Assembly: GCF_024972775.1 (NCBI RefSeq)
Contig: NZ_CP092282.1
Coordinates: 3,527,001 to 3,591,000 of the forward strand
Origin: Dehalobacter sp. DCM
Lineage (GTDB): Bacteria; Bacillota; Desulfitobacteriia; Desulfitobacteriales; Syntrophobotulaceae
DNA: 64,000 nt
Direction of reading: 5' to 3'
Shown: positions 33,409-41,612 of the stretch, piece after piece
How the letters are laid out: each line of letters opens with the position of its first letter
Numbering within the stretch: the first letter of the stretch is position 1
The notes under the pieces: model-generated
The model's database searches: none
Told to the model about the DNA's origin: nothing
What the model saw: the letters and a program-made list of their open reading frames with translations, nothing else
Made by a program: the position numbers and the translations under genes

Positions 33409-34779
33409 CTAATCCACCGTTTTTCGGGAAGTTCCAAACTGTTTTTTATACAGAAAAGCGACGATAACGATTAAAAAGGCAAAGACGAAGAATATATTAC
33501 TGTAAATATAACCGGCACTGCTTTCAATCAAGGGATTAAAATGAAACTCGGTTATATTCTTATCCAGGATCTTGCCGATAAGGCTGGTTGACGTTGCGCC
33601 GGAAATAAAATTCAGCATGGCGTAAAGTCCCATCCCGATTCCGACTTGCTCCCTGGCTAACGTTTGCGAAACCGTGTTGGACATGGCAATGGACATAAAC
33701 GTCTGGCCCAGATTGCCGAAAATCAGAATAAATACGATGAATACCGGGGATACGCCCACAACAGAAGACAGTAAAATATAGCAAAAGAAAATGAGGGATG
33801 CCGCCGTATACACGAGCAACTTATTCCCCTTCTTATCCGCCAACTGACCGCCCTTTCGCCCCATCAGCGCCGATGACAGTGCTCCGGGAAACATAATGAG
33901 ACCAATCAAAGCGGGGGTAAGATGATTGACTTTGGCCAGAAACAGCGGTGTCATGAAAGGCATCGCAAAGGCAAACGCATTCGTCAGAAAGACAAGAATA
34001 AGGCCAATGGCATATTTTCTGTTTTGAAAAAGGCTGGGCTGAATAAACGGCTCTTTCGCTCTCTGTATCCAGAACACGAATAAACTTAACACCGCAACAA
34101 AGGCAGCAAACAGTAATCCTTTACCCATCGTAATTGCTAAAAGCAGCAAGGTAACTGTTCCAGCCAATAACCCCCCGCCCAAAAAATCAATTCTGCCGGC
34201 CTGTTTTCTCTCATTGTCCAGGTATTTTCGAAATAAGGGCAGGGTGATCAACGGCAACAGGGATAAGAAAAAAAGGAAATGCCAATTCAAGAAGGTCGTC
34301 ACCAGTCCGGCCACAATGGGTCCGATCGCACTTCCCAGTGCCAAGCCCATGGCTGAAGTTCCTAACGCTTTCCCTCTTCTTTCCGGAGCAAAGTAACGGA
34401 CCGGAATAATCATCGCGGTGGCCGGAATGACGGAGGCACCCACAGCCTGCAGCACCCGTGCGAGAATGATCATCCAGAACTGGTTGGCCAGAAATCCGAC
34501 AATGGAACCAATGGCAAAAAAGAGCAGTCCGAAGGTGAGCAGATCTTTAAGGCGATATTGATCCGCCAACTTGCCATAAATCACAGAGCCAACGGCATAG
34601 ACGATCATATAGCTTGTGAGGATCCAGCTGACCTGAGAAGGCGATAAGTGATACTCCAAGCTGATTACAGGTAAAACAATATTAAAGATTGTCGCATTCA
34701 TCACTGAAAAGACAAGGATCAAAGCCAAAACCCGAATTAATATTTCCCCGTTATTTTTCTGTTGTGCTATGCTTTCCAC
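33409..34779 (-). CDS. DHA2-type MFS drug exporter, 14 transmembrane segments
   Basis: About 456 residues with 14 predicted helices. It carries the antiporter motif C-like block G-L-A-L-G-S-A-I-G-P-I-V-A-G in helix 5 and motif A Y-G-K-L-A-D-Q-Y-R-L-K-D in loop 2-3. Likely a proton antiporter for drugs or toxic organics. I prefer the GTG at 34779, preceded by GAAGG; the frame extends to a TTG at 34818 without a ribosome binding site. Monocistronic. Confidence 0.88.
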   Translation of the reverse strand: MESIAQQKNNGEILIRVLALILVFSVMNATIFNIVLPVISLEYHLSPSQVSWILTSYMIVYAVGSVIYGKLADQYRLKDLLTFGLLFFAIGSIVGFLANQFWMIILARVLQAVGASVIPATAMIIPVRYFAPERRGKALGTSAMGLALGSAIGPIVAGLVTTFLNWHFLFFLSLLPLITLPLFRKYLDNERKQAGRIDFLGGGLLAGTVTLLLLAITMGKGLLFAAFVAVLSLFVFWIQRAKEPFIQPSLFQNRKYAIGLILVFLTNAFAFAMPFMTPLFLAKVNHLTPALIGLIMFPGALSSALMGRKGGQLADKKGNKLLVYTAASLIFFCYILLSSVVGVSPVFIVFILIFGNLGQTFMSIAMSNTVSQTLAREQVGIGMGLYAMLNFISGATSTSLIGKILDKNITEFHFNPLIESSAGYIYSNIFFVFAFLIVIVAFLYKKQFGTSRKTVD

Positions 34780-34986
34780 GGAAGACCTTCTTTCACGTAT
34801 TATGATGTCACTCTTCAATAATTCAGCAATAAACGGTATATTCCTTCTTTTCCTGCACTTTAATCAGCACACGATACTATTTATATACAAAAAATCCACT
34901 CTTTATAACATTTTGTCATTTTGAACAGCTTGGCCTGTTCTTACATCAAAACCGGAACCATGTTAATTACCATCTTATATGTAAAA

Positions 34987-35024
34987 GAAGAAACCTGGCA
35001 ACTCCATACCAGATTTCTTCTTTT
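34987..35024 (+). terminator. hairpin preceding the second SYACP mini-ORF
   Basis: GAAGAAACCTGG pairs with CCAGATTTCTTC around a 10-base loop, then TTTTCCC. No plus-strand gene ends just upstream, so here the hairpin may be a leader structure of the mini-ORF rather than a terminator. Confidence 0.6.
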
Positions 35025-35049
35025 CCCTTTTAGGAAAGGAGGGCGTAAT

Positions 35050-35133
35050 ATGGCGGTTTCGATAACCACTATATCCTATGCATGTCCCGTGGTATTAGTT
35101 ACTTTTATTTATCGAGCGTTAAAAAAAGTTTGA
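35050..35133 (+). CDS. mini-ORF with SYACP motif, copy 2
   Basis: A 27-codon frame with an excellent ribosome binding site (AAAGGAGGG, seven bases spacing). It starts M-A-V-S-I-T-T-I-S-Y-A-C-P-V-V-L-V-T and ends with a hydrophobic-basic tail F-I-Y-R-A-L-K-K-V. The first half matches the mini-ORF at 28901-28978, the tails differ. Its last 15 bases overlap the 3' end of the RelE/ParE-type toxin gene on the other strand. A membrane-interacting short peptide is possible; no homologue is known to me. Confidence 0.5.
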   Translation: MAVSITTISYACPVVLVTFIYRALKKV

Positions 35134-35415
35134 TATTCTTCTCCTATTATGAAAAAACCGGTGAACCACAACCTGCTTTTTCGATTCATTTACTTCGAAA
35201 ACGAGCTTAAACCTTTCCTGAATAGGATAATAAAGAAAACTGGGGTTTTTTGAAGCTAAGGCACCAATCCCGGGAAATTCCTTCAATGTTACTTCGAGGT
35301 GATAATTTACTTCAGTTGCGGCTCTTTCTGCAAATAGAGGATCTTTATGAGACCCGAAATCGAGTTCTTTTAATATTACCAGCTGTACTTTTATCGGAAC
35401 AATCACCTTATACAT
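35119..35415 (-). CDS. RelE/ParE-like toxin
   Basis: 98 residues of mixed alpha/beta pattern. The C-terminal segment Y-Y-P-I-Q-E-R-F-K-L-V-F-E-V-N-E-S-K-K-Q-V-like block and H-R-F-F-H-N-R-R matches the last strands of ParE/RelE toxins, where these basic and aromatic residues contact the ribosome or gyrase. It overlaps the upstream antitoxin gene by eight bases, the usual antitoxin-first order. Target not predictable. Confidence 0.75.
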   Translation of the reverse strand: MYKVIVPIKVQLVILKELDFGSHKDPLFAERAATEVNYHLEVTLKEFPGIGALASKNPSFLYYPIQERFKLVFEVNESKKQVVVHRFFHNRRRISNFF

Positions 35416-35737
35416 TTCTTTTTTCCTGTTTGGGGGTGTATTTTGCCTTTAGTTCAGCAACGAGTTCAGAACTATCATTTTGAATATATCGCCGTAATAA
35501 ATTGCCAACCTCTTCCCCGGTCTTATAATTACCCTTAGCAATATCCTCATAATTTTCTGCTATGCTTTTATAGAACTCCAATTCTAATTCCATTTCCTCG
35601 AAATAATCCATACTCATCGCCACAATATCGCTCTCCCCTTTATTGGAAATAATCACGGGTTGGTGGTTATCTTTTAAATCTTGAGAGATCTCGGTATATT
35701 TATTTCTTAAGTCGGAACTGGGAATTATTCTATACAC
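35408..35737 (-). CDS. Phd/YefM-type antitoxin
   Basis: 109 residues. The N-terminus (I-I-P-S-S-D-L-R-N-K-Y-T-E-I-S ... P-V-I-I-S-N-K-G-E) is the Phd/YefM DNA-binding fold. The C-terminal half is charged and probably unstructured until bound to the toxin encoded immediately downstream. GTG start with GGGAGGTG upstream. The pair is a complete type II toxin-antitoxin system with its own promoter and should autoregulate. Confidence 0.85.
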   Translation of the reverse strand: MYRIIPSSDLRNKYTEISQDLKDNHQPVIISNKGESDIVAMSMDYFEEMELELEFYKSIAENYEDIAKGNYKTGEEVGNLLRRYIQNDSSELVAELKAKYTPKQEKRNV

Positions 35738-35769
35738 AAATTAGCACCTCCCTCGCAGGATATATCAAA

Positions 35770-35797
35770 ATTATATCATAGATTTATCAATAAACAA
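35770..35797 (-). promoter_or_regulatory. sigma-A promoter of the toxin-antitoxin pair
   Basis: Minus-strand TTGTTT and TATAAT with a 16-base spacer, about 33 bases before the antitoxin GTG. Confidence 0.6.
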
Positions 35798-35804
35798 ATT
35801 GATT

Positions 35805-36356
35805 TTAATCACGCATTATCCAGTACATATTTATCGGCTTTCCATCCGGGTAAAGCTTTGACTCAGTGAAAATTCCGCCGCACTTGGTTATAGTCCTGAC
35901 CGAGGCAGTATTATCCGCATAGCAACCAAGCATGATCTTCGTAATACCCAACGCGTGGGCATACTCCAGGGCCATTTTTAACATGTGGGTGGCATATCCC
36001 TTTTTTCGCTCACTCGGACGTACCGCGTAACCAATATGACCGCCATATGCCGCCAGAAACGGATGATCCAAATGATGCCGGATATCGACCATACCAACGA
36101 TACGATCATCGGCTTTTCTTACCGCAAAGAATGTGGTCGCAGGGACCCATTCCGGGCTGACTGTCGCCGGGTTACGATTATTCCGGTTATAATCAAGCCA
36201 TTCCTGGTATTCCATTTGATCAAAAAGCGCACTGCCGTTGATGACCGGTTCGTTGTTCCGGACGAATTCTTCCTTAAATTGGTTCGCTCTTTCTTCTCTC
36301 AACATTTTACCATCGACGGCAGTTGTTCGGAAAGAATGGTGATGTAATCTAGACAT
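35805..36356 (-). CDS. GNAT acetyltransferase, N-terminus uncertain
   Basis: The core matches GNAT acetyltransferases: F-F-A-V-R-K-A-D-D-R-I-V-G-M, the acetyl-CoA loop R-P-S-E-R-K-K-G-Y-A-T, and C-Y-A-D-N-T-A-S in the C-terminal part, with the subfamily block I-N-G-S-A-L-F-D-Q-M-E-Y. The usual N-terminal strand and helix are poorly conserved. Possible starts at 36305, 36356 and 36440 all lack a ribosome binding site, and the last would overlap the divergent DUF3102 gene. The 5' end may be eroded. Small-molecule or peptide acetylation; substrate unknown. Confidence 0.75.
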   Translation of the reverse strand: MSRLHHHSFRTTAVDGKMLREERANQFKEEFVRNNEPVINGSALFDQMEYQEWLDYNRNNRNPATVSPEWVPATTFFAVRKADDRIVGMVDIRHHLDHPFLAAYGGHIGYAVRPSERKKGYATHMLKMALEYAHALGITKIMLGCYADNTASVRTITKCGGIFTESKLYPDGKPINMYWIMRD

Positions 36357-36421
36357 TTTGTCACTACTGTCAGGCTTATCCCATATGATGTCACTAAAGT
36401 ACAGGAAAGAGCGGGATAACG

Positions 36422-37321
36422 ATGAGTGATTTACAGACAAAACGCACGCCGCCTGTTATAGCGGCTGAAATCAATACAATTAAACGCCAAACCAGTAAAA
36501 TTCTGCTGATCAGCGCCGTCGAAGTAGGAAAACGTCTGAAGGAAGCTAAAGCGCTGCTGCCCTATGGGGAATGGGGCAAGTGGCTGGAGGAATTCGTAAG
36601 TTATTCGCAAAGAACTGCAGATAGGATGATACAAATCTTTGAAGAATATGGGGCTAAACTGCTTGTCTCATCCGAAGATCAGGAAATGTCAGATTCGTCA
36701 CCAGTGACGAATCTAACCTACACCCAAGCACTCATTATTCTCGGGCTCCCGGAAGAGGAACGGGATGAATTTATCGCTGAGAATGACACAGGCAACATGA
36801 GTAATCAGCAGCTGCAGCAGGCAGTATATCTGAGAAACCAGGAGCTTGCCGAGAAAGAAGACCTGCAGAAAGTCTGTGCCGAGCAAAAAGACAAACTCGC
36901 CAAATTATCCGATGAGCGCGATCGGGCGAAGAAAGAAGCCATTGAAAACCTGCAAGCGGTATGGGCCGAGCAGGGAAATGTGTTGAAGCTGCAGCGGAAG
37001 CTGGACATCCTGGCAAATGAAAATGCAGATGCCAAGCACATCGCCGAGATAGAACAAGAAAACAACCTCTTAAAGCTCAATCTCTCCATGAGCCAGGCAG
37101 ATGCTCGTTTTGAGCTGATAGCCAAAGGATTCGATGATCTCTTTATCGCCATCAAAGAAATGGCCGCAGCGGACCCGGATGCGTGCAGATTATATATATC
37201 CCATGCCAATCAGTTATTGACTAAAACGATGAACAAACTAAAGCGAATGGAGAAAGCGTCCCGGGCTGCTCCGAAAGTACAGGAAAATCCTGATAAAGAT
37301 GAAAATGAGGCAAAAGATTAA
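36422..37321 (+). CDS. DUF3102 protein with long coiled coil
   Basis: 299 residues. Residues about 15-130 match DUF3102 (I-S-A-V-E-V-G-K-R-L-K-E-A-K-A-L-L, Y-G-E-W-G-K-W-L-E-E), a helical domain seen in plasmid-, phage- and transposon-associated proteins and thought to bind DNA. A charged coiled coil follows (about 140-230), then a basic tail. First of three plus-strand genes with DUF1659 and DUF2922 proteins 93 bases downstream. This trio is often seen in Desulfitobacterium-like genomes (from memory). Weak ribosome binding site. Confidence 0.8.
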   Translation: MSDLQTKRTPPVIAAEINTIKRQTSKILLISAVEVGKRLKEAKALLPYGEWGKWLEEFVSYSQRTADRMIQIFEEYGAKLLVSSEDQEMSDSSPVTNLTYTQALIILGLPEEERDEFIAENDTGNMSNQQLQQAVYLRNQELAEKEDLQKVCAEQKDKLAKLSDERDRAKKEAIENLQAVWAEQGNVLKLQRKLDILANENADAKHIAEIEQENNLLKLNLSMSQADARFELIAKGFDDLFIAIKEMAAADPDACRLYISHANQLLTKTMNKLKRMEKASRAAPKVQENPDKDENEAKD

Positions 37322-37413
37322 TTCCTTTACCCGGAACCCCCGGAAAACAACGGGCATATACTAAAAAGGACATGCTCTTCGGACAAGCAAAAAACTAGAA
37401 AAGAGGTACGCTC

Positions 37414-37638
37414 ATGGCTTTAGTAGTAACCGCGTTGGACTCCACGCTAGCAACCCGCTTTCAGACAGGAACAACCGCCGGCGGCGGCCCGGTTCTCCGG
37501 CAAAAGAGTCTGACCGGCGTTAAAGCAACGGCGACGGATCAAGACGTATACGATGTGGCTGTCGCCTTGTCAGGCCTGGTGGATTATCCATTAACAGATA
37601 TCCGCCGCATGAATATCTTCGAGCTCGCCGACGAATAA
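37414..37638 (+). CDS. DUF1659 protein
   Basis: 74 residues matching DUF1659 (K-S-L-T-G-V-K-A-T-A-T-D-Q-D-V-Y-D-V-A-V-A-L). Small soluble protein of unknown function that almost always precedes a DUF2922 gene, as here, with a 39-base gap. AAGAGGT precedes the ATG. Confidence 0.9.
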   Translation: MALVVTALDSTLATRFQTGTTAGGGPVLRQKSLTGVKATATDQDVYDVAVALSGLVDYPLTDIRRMNIFELADE

Positions 37639-37677
37639 ACCGGCTGCAGCAAAATAATTCCAGGGTGGTGACAGCGC

Positions 37678-37917
37678 ATGGCAATAACTAACCAGAAAGT
37701 TTTAAGAATGGTATTCACAACCGCAGGGGGTAAGGCGTTTACCATTACCCTTCCCCAGCCCAAGGCAGGCCTTACGCTTGCTCAGGTCGAGGCGGTCATG
37801 GACCTCATTATGGCAAAAAACATTTTTGCCACTTCCAGTGGGGATCTGACAAGCAAGAAAGATATTAAAGTGGTAGATACTACCACCGACGATCTCTACG
37901 ATCCCCCACAAGGATAA
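37678..37917 (+). CDS. DUF2922 protein
   Basis: 79 residues matching DUF2922: L-R-M-V-F-T-T-A-G-G-K-A-F-T-I-T-L-P-Q-P-K start and V-M-D-L-I-M-A-K-N-I-F middle. Function unknown; pairs with the DUF1659 gene upstream. GGGTGGTG precedes the ATG. Confidence 0.9.
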   Translation: MAITNQKVLRMVFTTAGGKAFTITLPQPKAGLTLAQVEAVMDLIMAKNIFATSSGDLTSKKDIKVVDTTTDDLYDPPQG

Positions 37918-37965
37918 AAACTCGGACAAGCTGTCCGGGGAGCATGGCTGGTTTCAAGGCATAAT

Positions 37966-38436
37966 TTAGAGAGATAGGCGGCCGCAAGGCCGCCAATTGT
38001 CCAAATAAAGCGCCCCATCCTGCGGTTCCTGGTATTGGAGTAAAACATACGCACCGTTTGCATTTTTAGCAAAGGTCATCACCGTTGGAATGGCGCCGCT
38101 GCCGCTGACCGTGGTGAAAATACCGTTTTCAAAACGAAACCAGCCATAACTGGCAATGGTGTAGGCTTTGATTTTTCCGTCTTTTTCCTCGGTATCCAGG
38201 ATGATATGTCCCTCGGTGGCTGCTTCTCCGGCCTCAATCAGCGCAAAAATGATGATCGCATTATTACTCAGCGTCGTTTCAACATGATTCAAATTCACTT
38301 CGACATTGCCATCGGTATTTTTGGCCTGACTGAAATCATAATTGAAGTTTATCCCATAAGGAGTATTTTCAGTTTGGAGGGAAATTCCTTCCTTGAGAAA
38401 TTGGGCATAAGGCAAGCTTCGAAGAAGGTTTCCCAC
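37966..38436 (-). CDS. hypothetical protein, possibly a C-terminal remnant of a BlaR1/M56-type sensor
   Basis: 156 residues with a beta-rich pattern and no signal or membrane segment. Phrases such as I-S-L-Q-T-E-N-T-P-Y-G-I-N-F-N-Y-D-F and Y-L-D-N-W-R-P-C resemble the extracellular C-terminal region of Clostridial M56/BlaR1-like proteins, but no metalloprotease domain is present. The GTG start has no ribosome binding site and follows the histidine kinase stop by 20 bases. A detached domain or a remnant are both possible. Confidence 0.5.
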   Translation of the reverse strand: MGNLLRSLPYAQFLKEGISLQTENTPYGINFNYDFSQAKNTDGNVEVNLNHVETTLSNNAIIIFALIEAGEAATEGHIILDTEEKDGKIKAYTIASYGWFRFENGIFTTVSGSGAIPTVMTFAKNANGAYVLLQYQEPQDGALYLDNWRPCGRLSL

Positions 38437-38455
38437 GTTAACATTTTTTCAATTC

Positions 38456-39835
38456 TTACCCGCCCTTACCCGCTAGACCCGGCAGCGACAGTACCGCTTC
38501 ACCGCCGCCTTGGGGAAGGTTATAACATGCTGTAGTCCCGCCGTGAACTTTTATGATCTGCCGCACAATGGTAAGGCCCAAGCCACGGTTTGGCAATTCG
38601 CTTGGGTTCTGAGACGTGTTCAAATTCTCTAATAAATCTTGCCTGAAGCCTGTTCCGTTATCCGAAACCTGAAGAGTACACACCATGCCATCTCTTTGCA
38701 GAGCAACTTTGATCGCACATCCGTCCGGGTTATGCTTGATGCTGTTGCCAATCAAATTAGAAAGCGCACGCTTTAAAAGCTCCTCGTCCCCTTCCACAAA
38801 AAAATTCTGTGTATTATCGTTAATTTTGATATCAATGGTATAACCATTTGGAAGACCGCCGTTGATAAACCCGGCAGTGACACCGCGCAAGAGTACCGCC
38901 AGCGATACGGTCTTTTTCCGGAGCGGCTGCATGTCATATTCCAGTTTGGATGCAAGGTTCAAGTCGCTCACCAAAGCTTTGATCCGTTCGCTATGACTGC
39001 GGATCACACCGGCCTGTTCCCGTTTGGCCGGCGGCAGCTCGGGGTCTTCTTCGAGCTGACTCGCATAACCCATGACAATGGACAGCGGCGTCCGGATATC
39101 GTGGGACACGCCGGCGATCCAAGTTGTGCGGGCATCGTCCCGCTTTTTTAAGGCGGCTTCCTGCGTTATCAGCTTATCAGAAGTCTGATTGATTCTGGAA
39201 GCCAGGGCACCGAGAAGCCCCTTTGTTGAAAGCGCGACCGGTCGATTCTCGGCCATATCCTCAATGCCTTTGGCCAGAGGCTTAAGGGAACGAAAGAGCC
39301 GCAAGCCAAAAAGCAAGGCAAGCAATACCGCTATAAAACCGTTTAAAAGCAAAACAGCAGGTATACAAGCCAGGAAGTTGTCCATCATCGTCTGCTGCTC
39401 TTCAATACTGTACTTCCATACGCTGCCCTTTTCCCGGCCAAGCACAAACAGGCCTTCTGACCGGGCCCATACAGTGACCGGATAATCATTCAGATACCAA
39501 CGGGAAAAGCTTGCGATATCGGTAACGGTGTAGTAACGGGGTACGTCGCCGGGCAGGTTCAGGCTCCAAATCACCTTACCTCCGTCGTTAGCGATAAGCA
39601 TCGCCCATTGATACTGGGTTGTAATCGTATCCCGGATAGGTTCTGAAAGCGTATAAACGCCATTTTCCAACGTCAGGCCGTCCGCAAACTGAGCAATGCT
39701 GTAGTCCTTTTGGGCTATACCTGTTGACTGAATTGTCCAGACAACCAGAACGGTAAAATTAACAACGAGTAGAATCAGCGCGATCCCTGCAGCTGAGAAC
39801 ACATACCGCAAAAGGATTTTCATCATACTTTTCAT
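38456..39835 (-). CDS. sensor histidine kinase
   Basis: 459 residues. Two transmembrane helices (about 10-35 and 155-180) enclose an extracytoplasmic sensor region; HAMP-like linker, HisKA with S-H-D-I-R-T-P (His near 245) and HATPase with N-L-I-G-N-S-I-K-H, D-N-G-T-G-F and G-L-G-L-T-I follow. Starts on an ATGA overlap with the response regulator gene. With the divergent BcrA-type ABC exporter, the layout matches antibiotic-peptide sensing and immunity systems. Confidence 0.93.
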   Translation of the reverse strand: MKSMMKILLRYVFSAAGIALILLVVNFTVLVVWTIQSTGIAQKDYSIAQFADGLTLENGVYTLSEPIRDTITTQYQWAMLIANDGGKVIWSLNLPGDVPRYYTVTDIASFSRWYLNDYPVTVWARSEGLFVLGREKGSVWKYSIEEQQTMMDNFLACIPAVLLLNGFIAVLLALLFGLRLFRSLKPLAKGIEDMAENRPVALSTKGLLGALASRINQTSDKLITQEAALKKRDDARTTWIAGVSHDIRTPLSIVMGYASQLEEDPELPPAKREQAGVIRSHSERIKALVSDLNLASKLEYDMQPLRKKTVSLAVLLRGVTAGFINGGLPNGYTIDIKINDNTQNFFVEGDEELLKRALSNLIGNSIKHNPDGCAIKVALQRDGMVCTLQVSDNGTGFRQDLLENLNTSQNPSELPNRGLGLTIVRQIIKVHGGTTACYNLPQGGGEAVLSLPGLAGKGG

Positions 39836-40569
39836 TTGCCGTCAGCTCCCGTCAGTTTATAGCCCAACCCCCTTACCGTCAGCAGGTACTGGGGCGCGGA
39901 AGGCTCCGGCTCGATCTTCTCGCGCAGGCGCCGGATATGCACCATGAGCGTATTCTCATATCCGTATAGATCGTCGCCCCACACGGCGTGGCACAGACTG
40001 TCGCCGGTGACGATATGCCCGTGGCTTTCATACAGCTTTTCAAGCAGGGCAAATTCCTTAGCGGTCAGCGCAAGCTGGCCGGTTTTGGTGCTGACCGTTC
40101 CGCTGTTAAGATCGATTTCCGTTTCCCCAAGTTTAAAGACTGGCTTTGCCGTCTGTCTGAGGGCGGCAGGAAAATAAGTACGATTGAGGACGGCCTTCAG
40201 CCTGAGCGTCAGCTCACGCGGCAAAAAAGGCTTTGTCATATAATCGTCGGCACCAAGTCCGAGTCCGAGAAGACGGTTTTCATCCTCGTCACGCGCGGAT
40301 AGAAATAAAACCGGGGCAGCGGACTTTTCCCGGAATTCCCGCAGCAGCGAGAAGCCGTCCCCATCGGGTAAAGAGACATCCAAAATCACGCCTTCCGGCC
40401 GTTCTGAGGCAAAGATCCGGCGAGCCGCATGGCAATCCGCTGCGGCAACAAGTCTTTGGAACCCTTCCCGACGTAAAATGGTATCCAGCATCTTCAGCAG
40501 CTCCGGTTCGTCGTCTACGATCAGAAGCTTGCATTCAAATATGTCTTTCAAAGCAATCACCATGCTCAT
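39832..40569 (-). CDS. OmpR-family response regulator
   Basis: About 245 residues: receiver domain (I-V-D-D-E-P, phospho-acceptor in L-D-V-S-L-P-D-G-D-G, Lys in M-T-K-P-F) and winged-helix output domain (L-T-A-K-E-F-A-L-L-E, V-H-I-R-R-L-R-E-K-I). Start is probably the ATG at 40569 or 40563; neither has a clear ribosome binding site, and a TATAAT box lies right at the start, so a very short leader is possible. Expected to control the divergent ABC exporter genes. Confidence 0.9.
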   Translation of the reverse strand: MSMVIALKDIFECKLLIVDDEPELLKMLDTILRREGFQRLVAAADCHAARRIFASERPEGVILDVSLPDGDGFSLLREFREKSAAPVLFLSARDEDENRLLGLGLGADDYMTKPFLPRELTLRLKAVLNRTYFPAALRQTAKPVFKLGETEIDLNSGTVSTKTGQLALTAKEFALLEKLYESHGHIVTGDSLCHAVWGDDLYGYENTLMVHIRRLREKIEPEPSAPQYLLTVRGLGYKLTGADGK

Positions 40570-40583
40570 TATAGTATAAAAAT

Positions 40584-40604
40584 AACGCCCTTGGGGCGTT
40601 TTTG
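40584..40604. other. hairpin in the divergent regulatory region
   Basis: AACGCCC-TTG-GGGCGTT followed by T-runs on both strands, between the response regulator and the ABC exporter genes. It could be a terminator or a regulator-binding palindrome; position in a divergent promoter region favours the latter. Confidence 0.4.
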
Positions 40605-40697
40605 CCAAGATTTAAGGTAAATGTAAGCTTCCGGACAGTCTCCTGTAAGGCTGACCTGCTAGAATATCCTCAATCTAAAAAAAAAGGAGAAAGTGAT

Positions 40698-41612
40698 ATG
40701 TCTGAGATGATAACCACAACCTGCCTGTGCAAACAGTACGGAAAAGCCCTGTGCGTCAAGGATCTCGATCTTTCCGTGCCGGAGGGGTCGGTTTACGGCT
40801 TTCTCGGGCCGAACGGCGCGGGAAAGTCCACCACCATGAAAATGATTCTCGGGCTCGTTCGACCGACGGGCGGTACCATTTCCGTGTTTGGCAAGAAGAT
40901 GAACAGTCAAAACAGGCTCTCCGTCTTGAGCAATGTCGGGTCCCTGATCGAGTCTCCAAGCTATTACGGCCACCTGACAGGCGCGGAAAACCTTCGGATT
41001 GTCAGCACGCTCAAAGGTGTGCCGGAAAAGGACATTGATAGGGTACTGCACATTGTCCGCCTGGAAAAACAAAAAGAGAAAAAGGTCTCCCAGTATTCCA
41101 TGGGCATGAAACAGCGCCTTGGCCTTGCCGGCGCGCTTCTGGGAAACCCGAAGCTTCTGATCCTCGACGAGCCCACCAACGGCCTTGACCCGGCCGGCAT
41201 TCAGGAGATGCGGGAACTCATCCGTTCCCTGCCGCAGCAGTTCGGGATGACGGTGATGGTATCGAGCCATCTGCTCAGCGAAATCGACCAAATAGCTACG
41301 AGTGTCGGGATCATCAGCCGGGGCGAGTTGCTTTATCAGGGCAGTATGGCTGCGCTGCATGAAAGAAGCAGTCATCACATCGCGGTGCGGACACTCGATA
41401 ACAAGACGGCCTTCCATATTTTAAACGAGCAAAAGGTCCCATGTAAATTGCAGGAGGAAGCCCTGCTGCTGCCGAAGCTTTCCGACGCGGAAACCGCACG
41501 GACTGTGAAGCTGCTTTTTGCCAACGATATCGGCATCGTGCGCATTGAAGAACGGAGAAAGGGCCTTGAAGATATCTTCCTCGAATTGACCGGAACGGCG
41601 GTGAGCTTATGA
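40698..41612 (+). CDS. BcrA/lantibiotic-immunity type ABC ATPase
   Basis: 304 residues. Walker A G-P-N-G-A-G-K-S-T, signature Y-S-M-G-M-K-Q-R-L-G, and Walker B L-I-L-D-E-P-T-N-G-L-D-P are followed by the C-terminal extension of BcrA/NisF-like proteins. It energises the two permeases downstream. ATG at 40698 has AAAAAGGAG upstream; a longer frame overlaps the regulatory region. Divergent from the two-component system, which probably controls it. Confidence 0.93.
   Translation: MSEMITTTCLCKQYGKALCVKDLDLSVPEGSVYGFLGPNGAGKSTTMKMILGLVRPTGGTISVFGKKMNSQNRLSVLSNVGSLIESPSYYGHLTGAENLRIVSTLKGVPEKDIDRVLHIVRLEKQKEKKVSQYSMGMKQRLGLAGALLGNPKLLILDEPTNGLDPAGIQEMRELIRSLPQQFGMTVMVSSHLLSEIDQIATSVGIISRGELLYQGSMAALHERSSHHIAVRTLDNKTAFHILNEQKVPCKLQEEALLLPKLSDAETARTVKLLFANDIGIVRIEERRKGLEDIFLELTGTAVSL

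Noticed and set aside
36422-37917. Possible prophage or integrated plasmid segment (DUF3102, DUF1659, DUF2922)
   Set aside because: DUF3102 occurs on mobile elements, but no integrase, repeats or structural phage genes flank it. The DUF1659/DUF2922 pair is common on Firmicute chromosomes.
40659-41417. 252-codon frame opposite the BcrA-type ATPase
   Set aside because: Antisense shadow in a GC-richer gene; no motif and no ribosome binding site.
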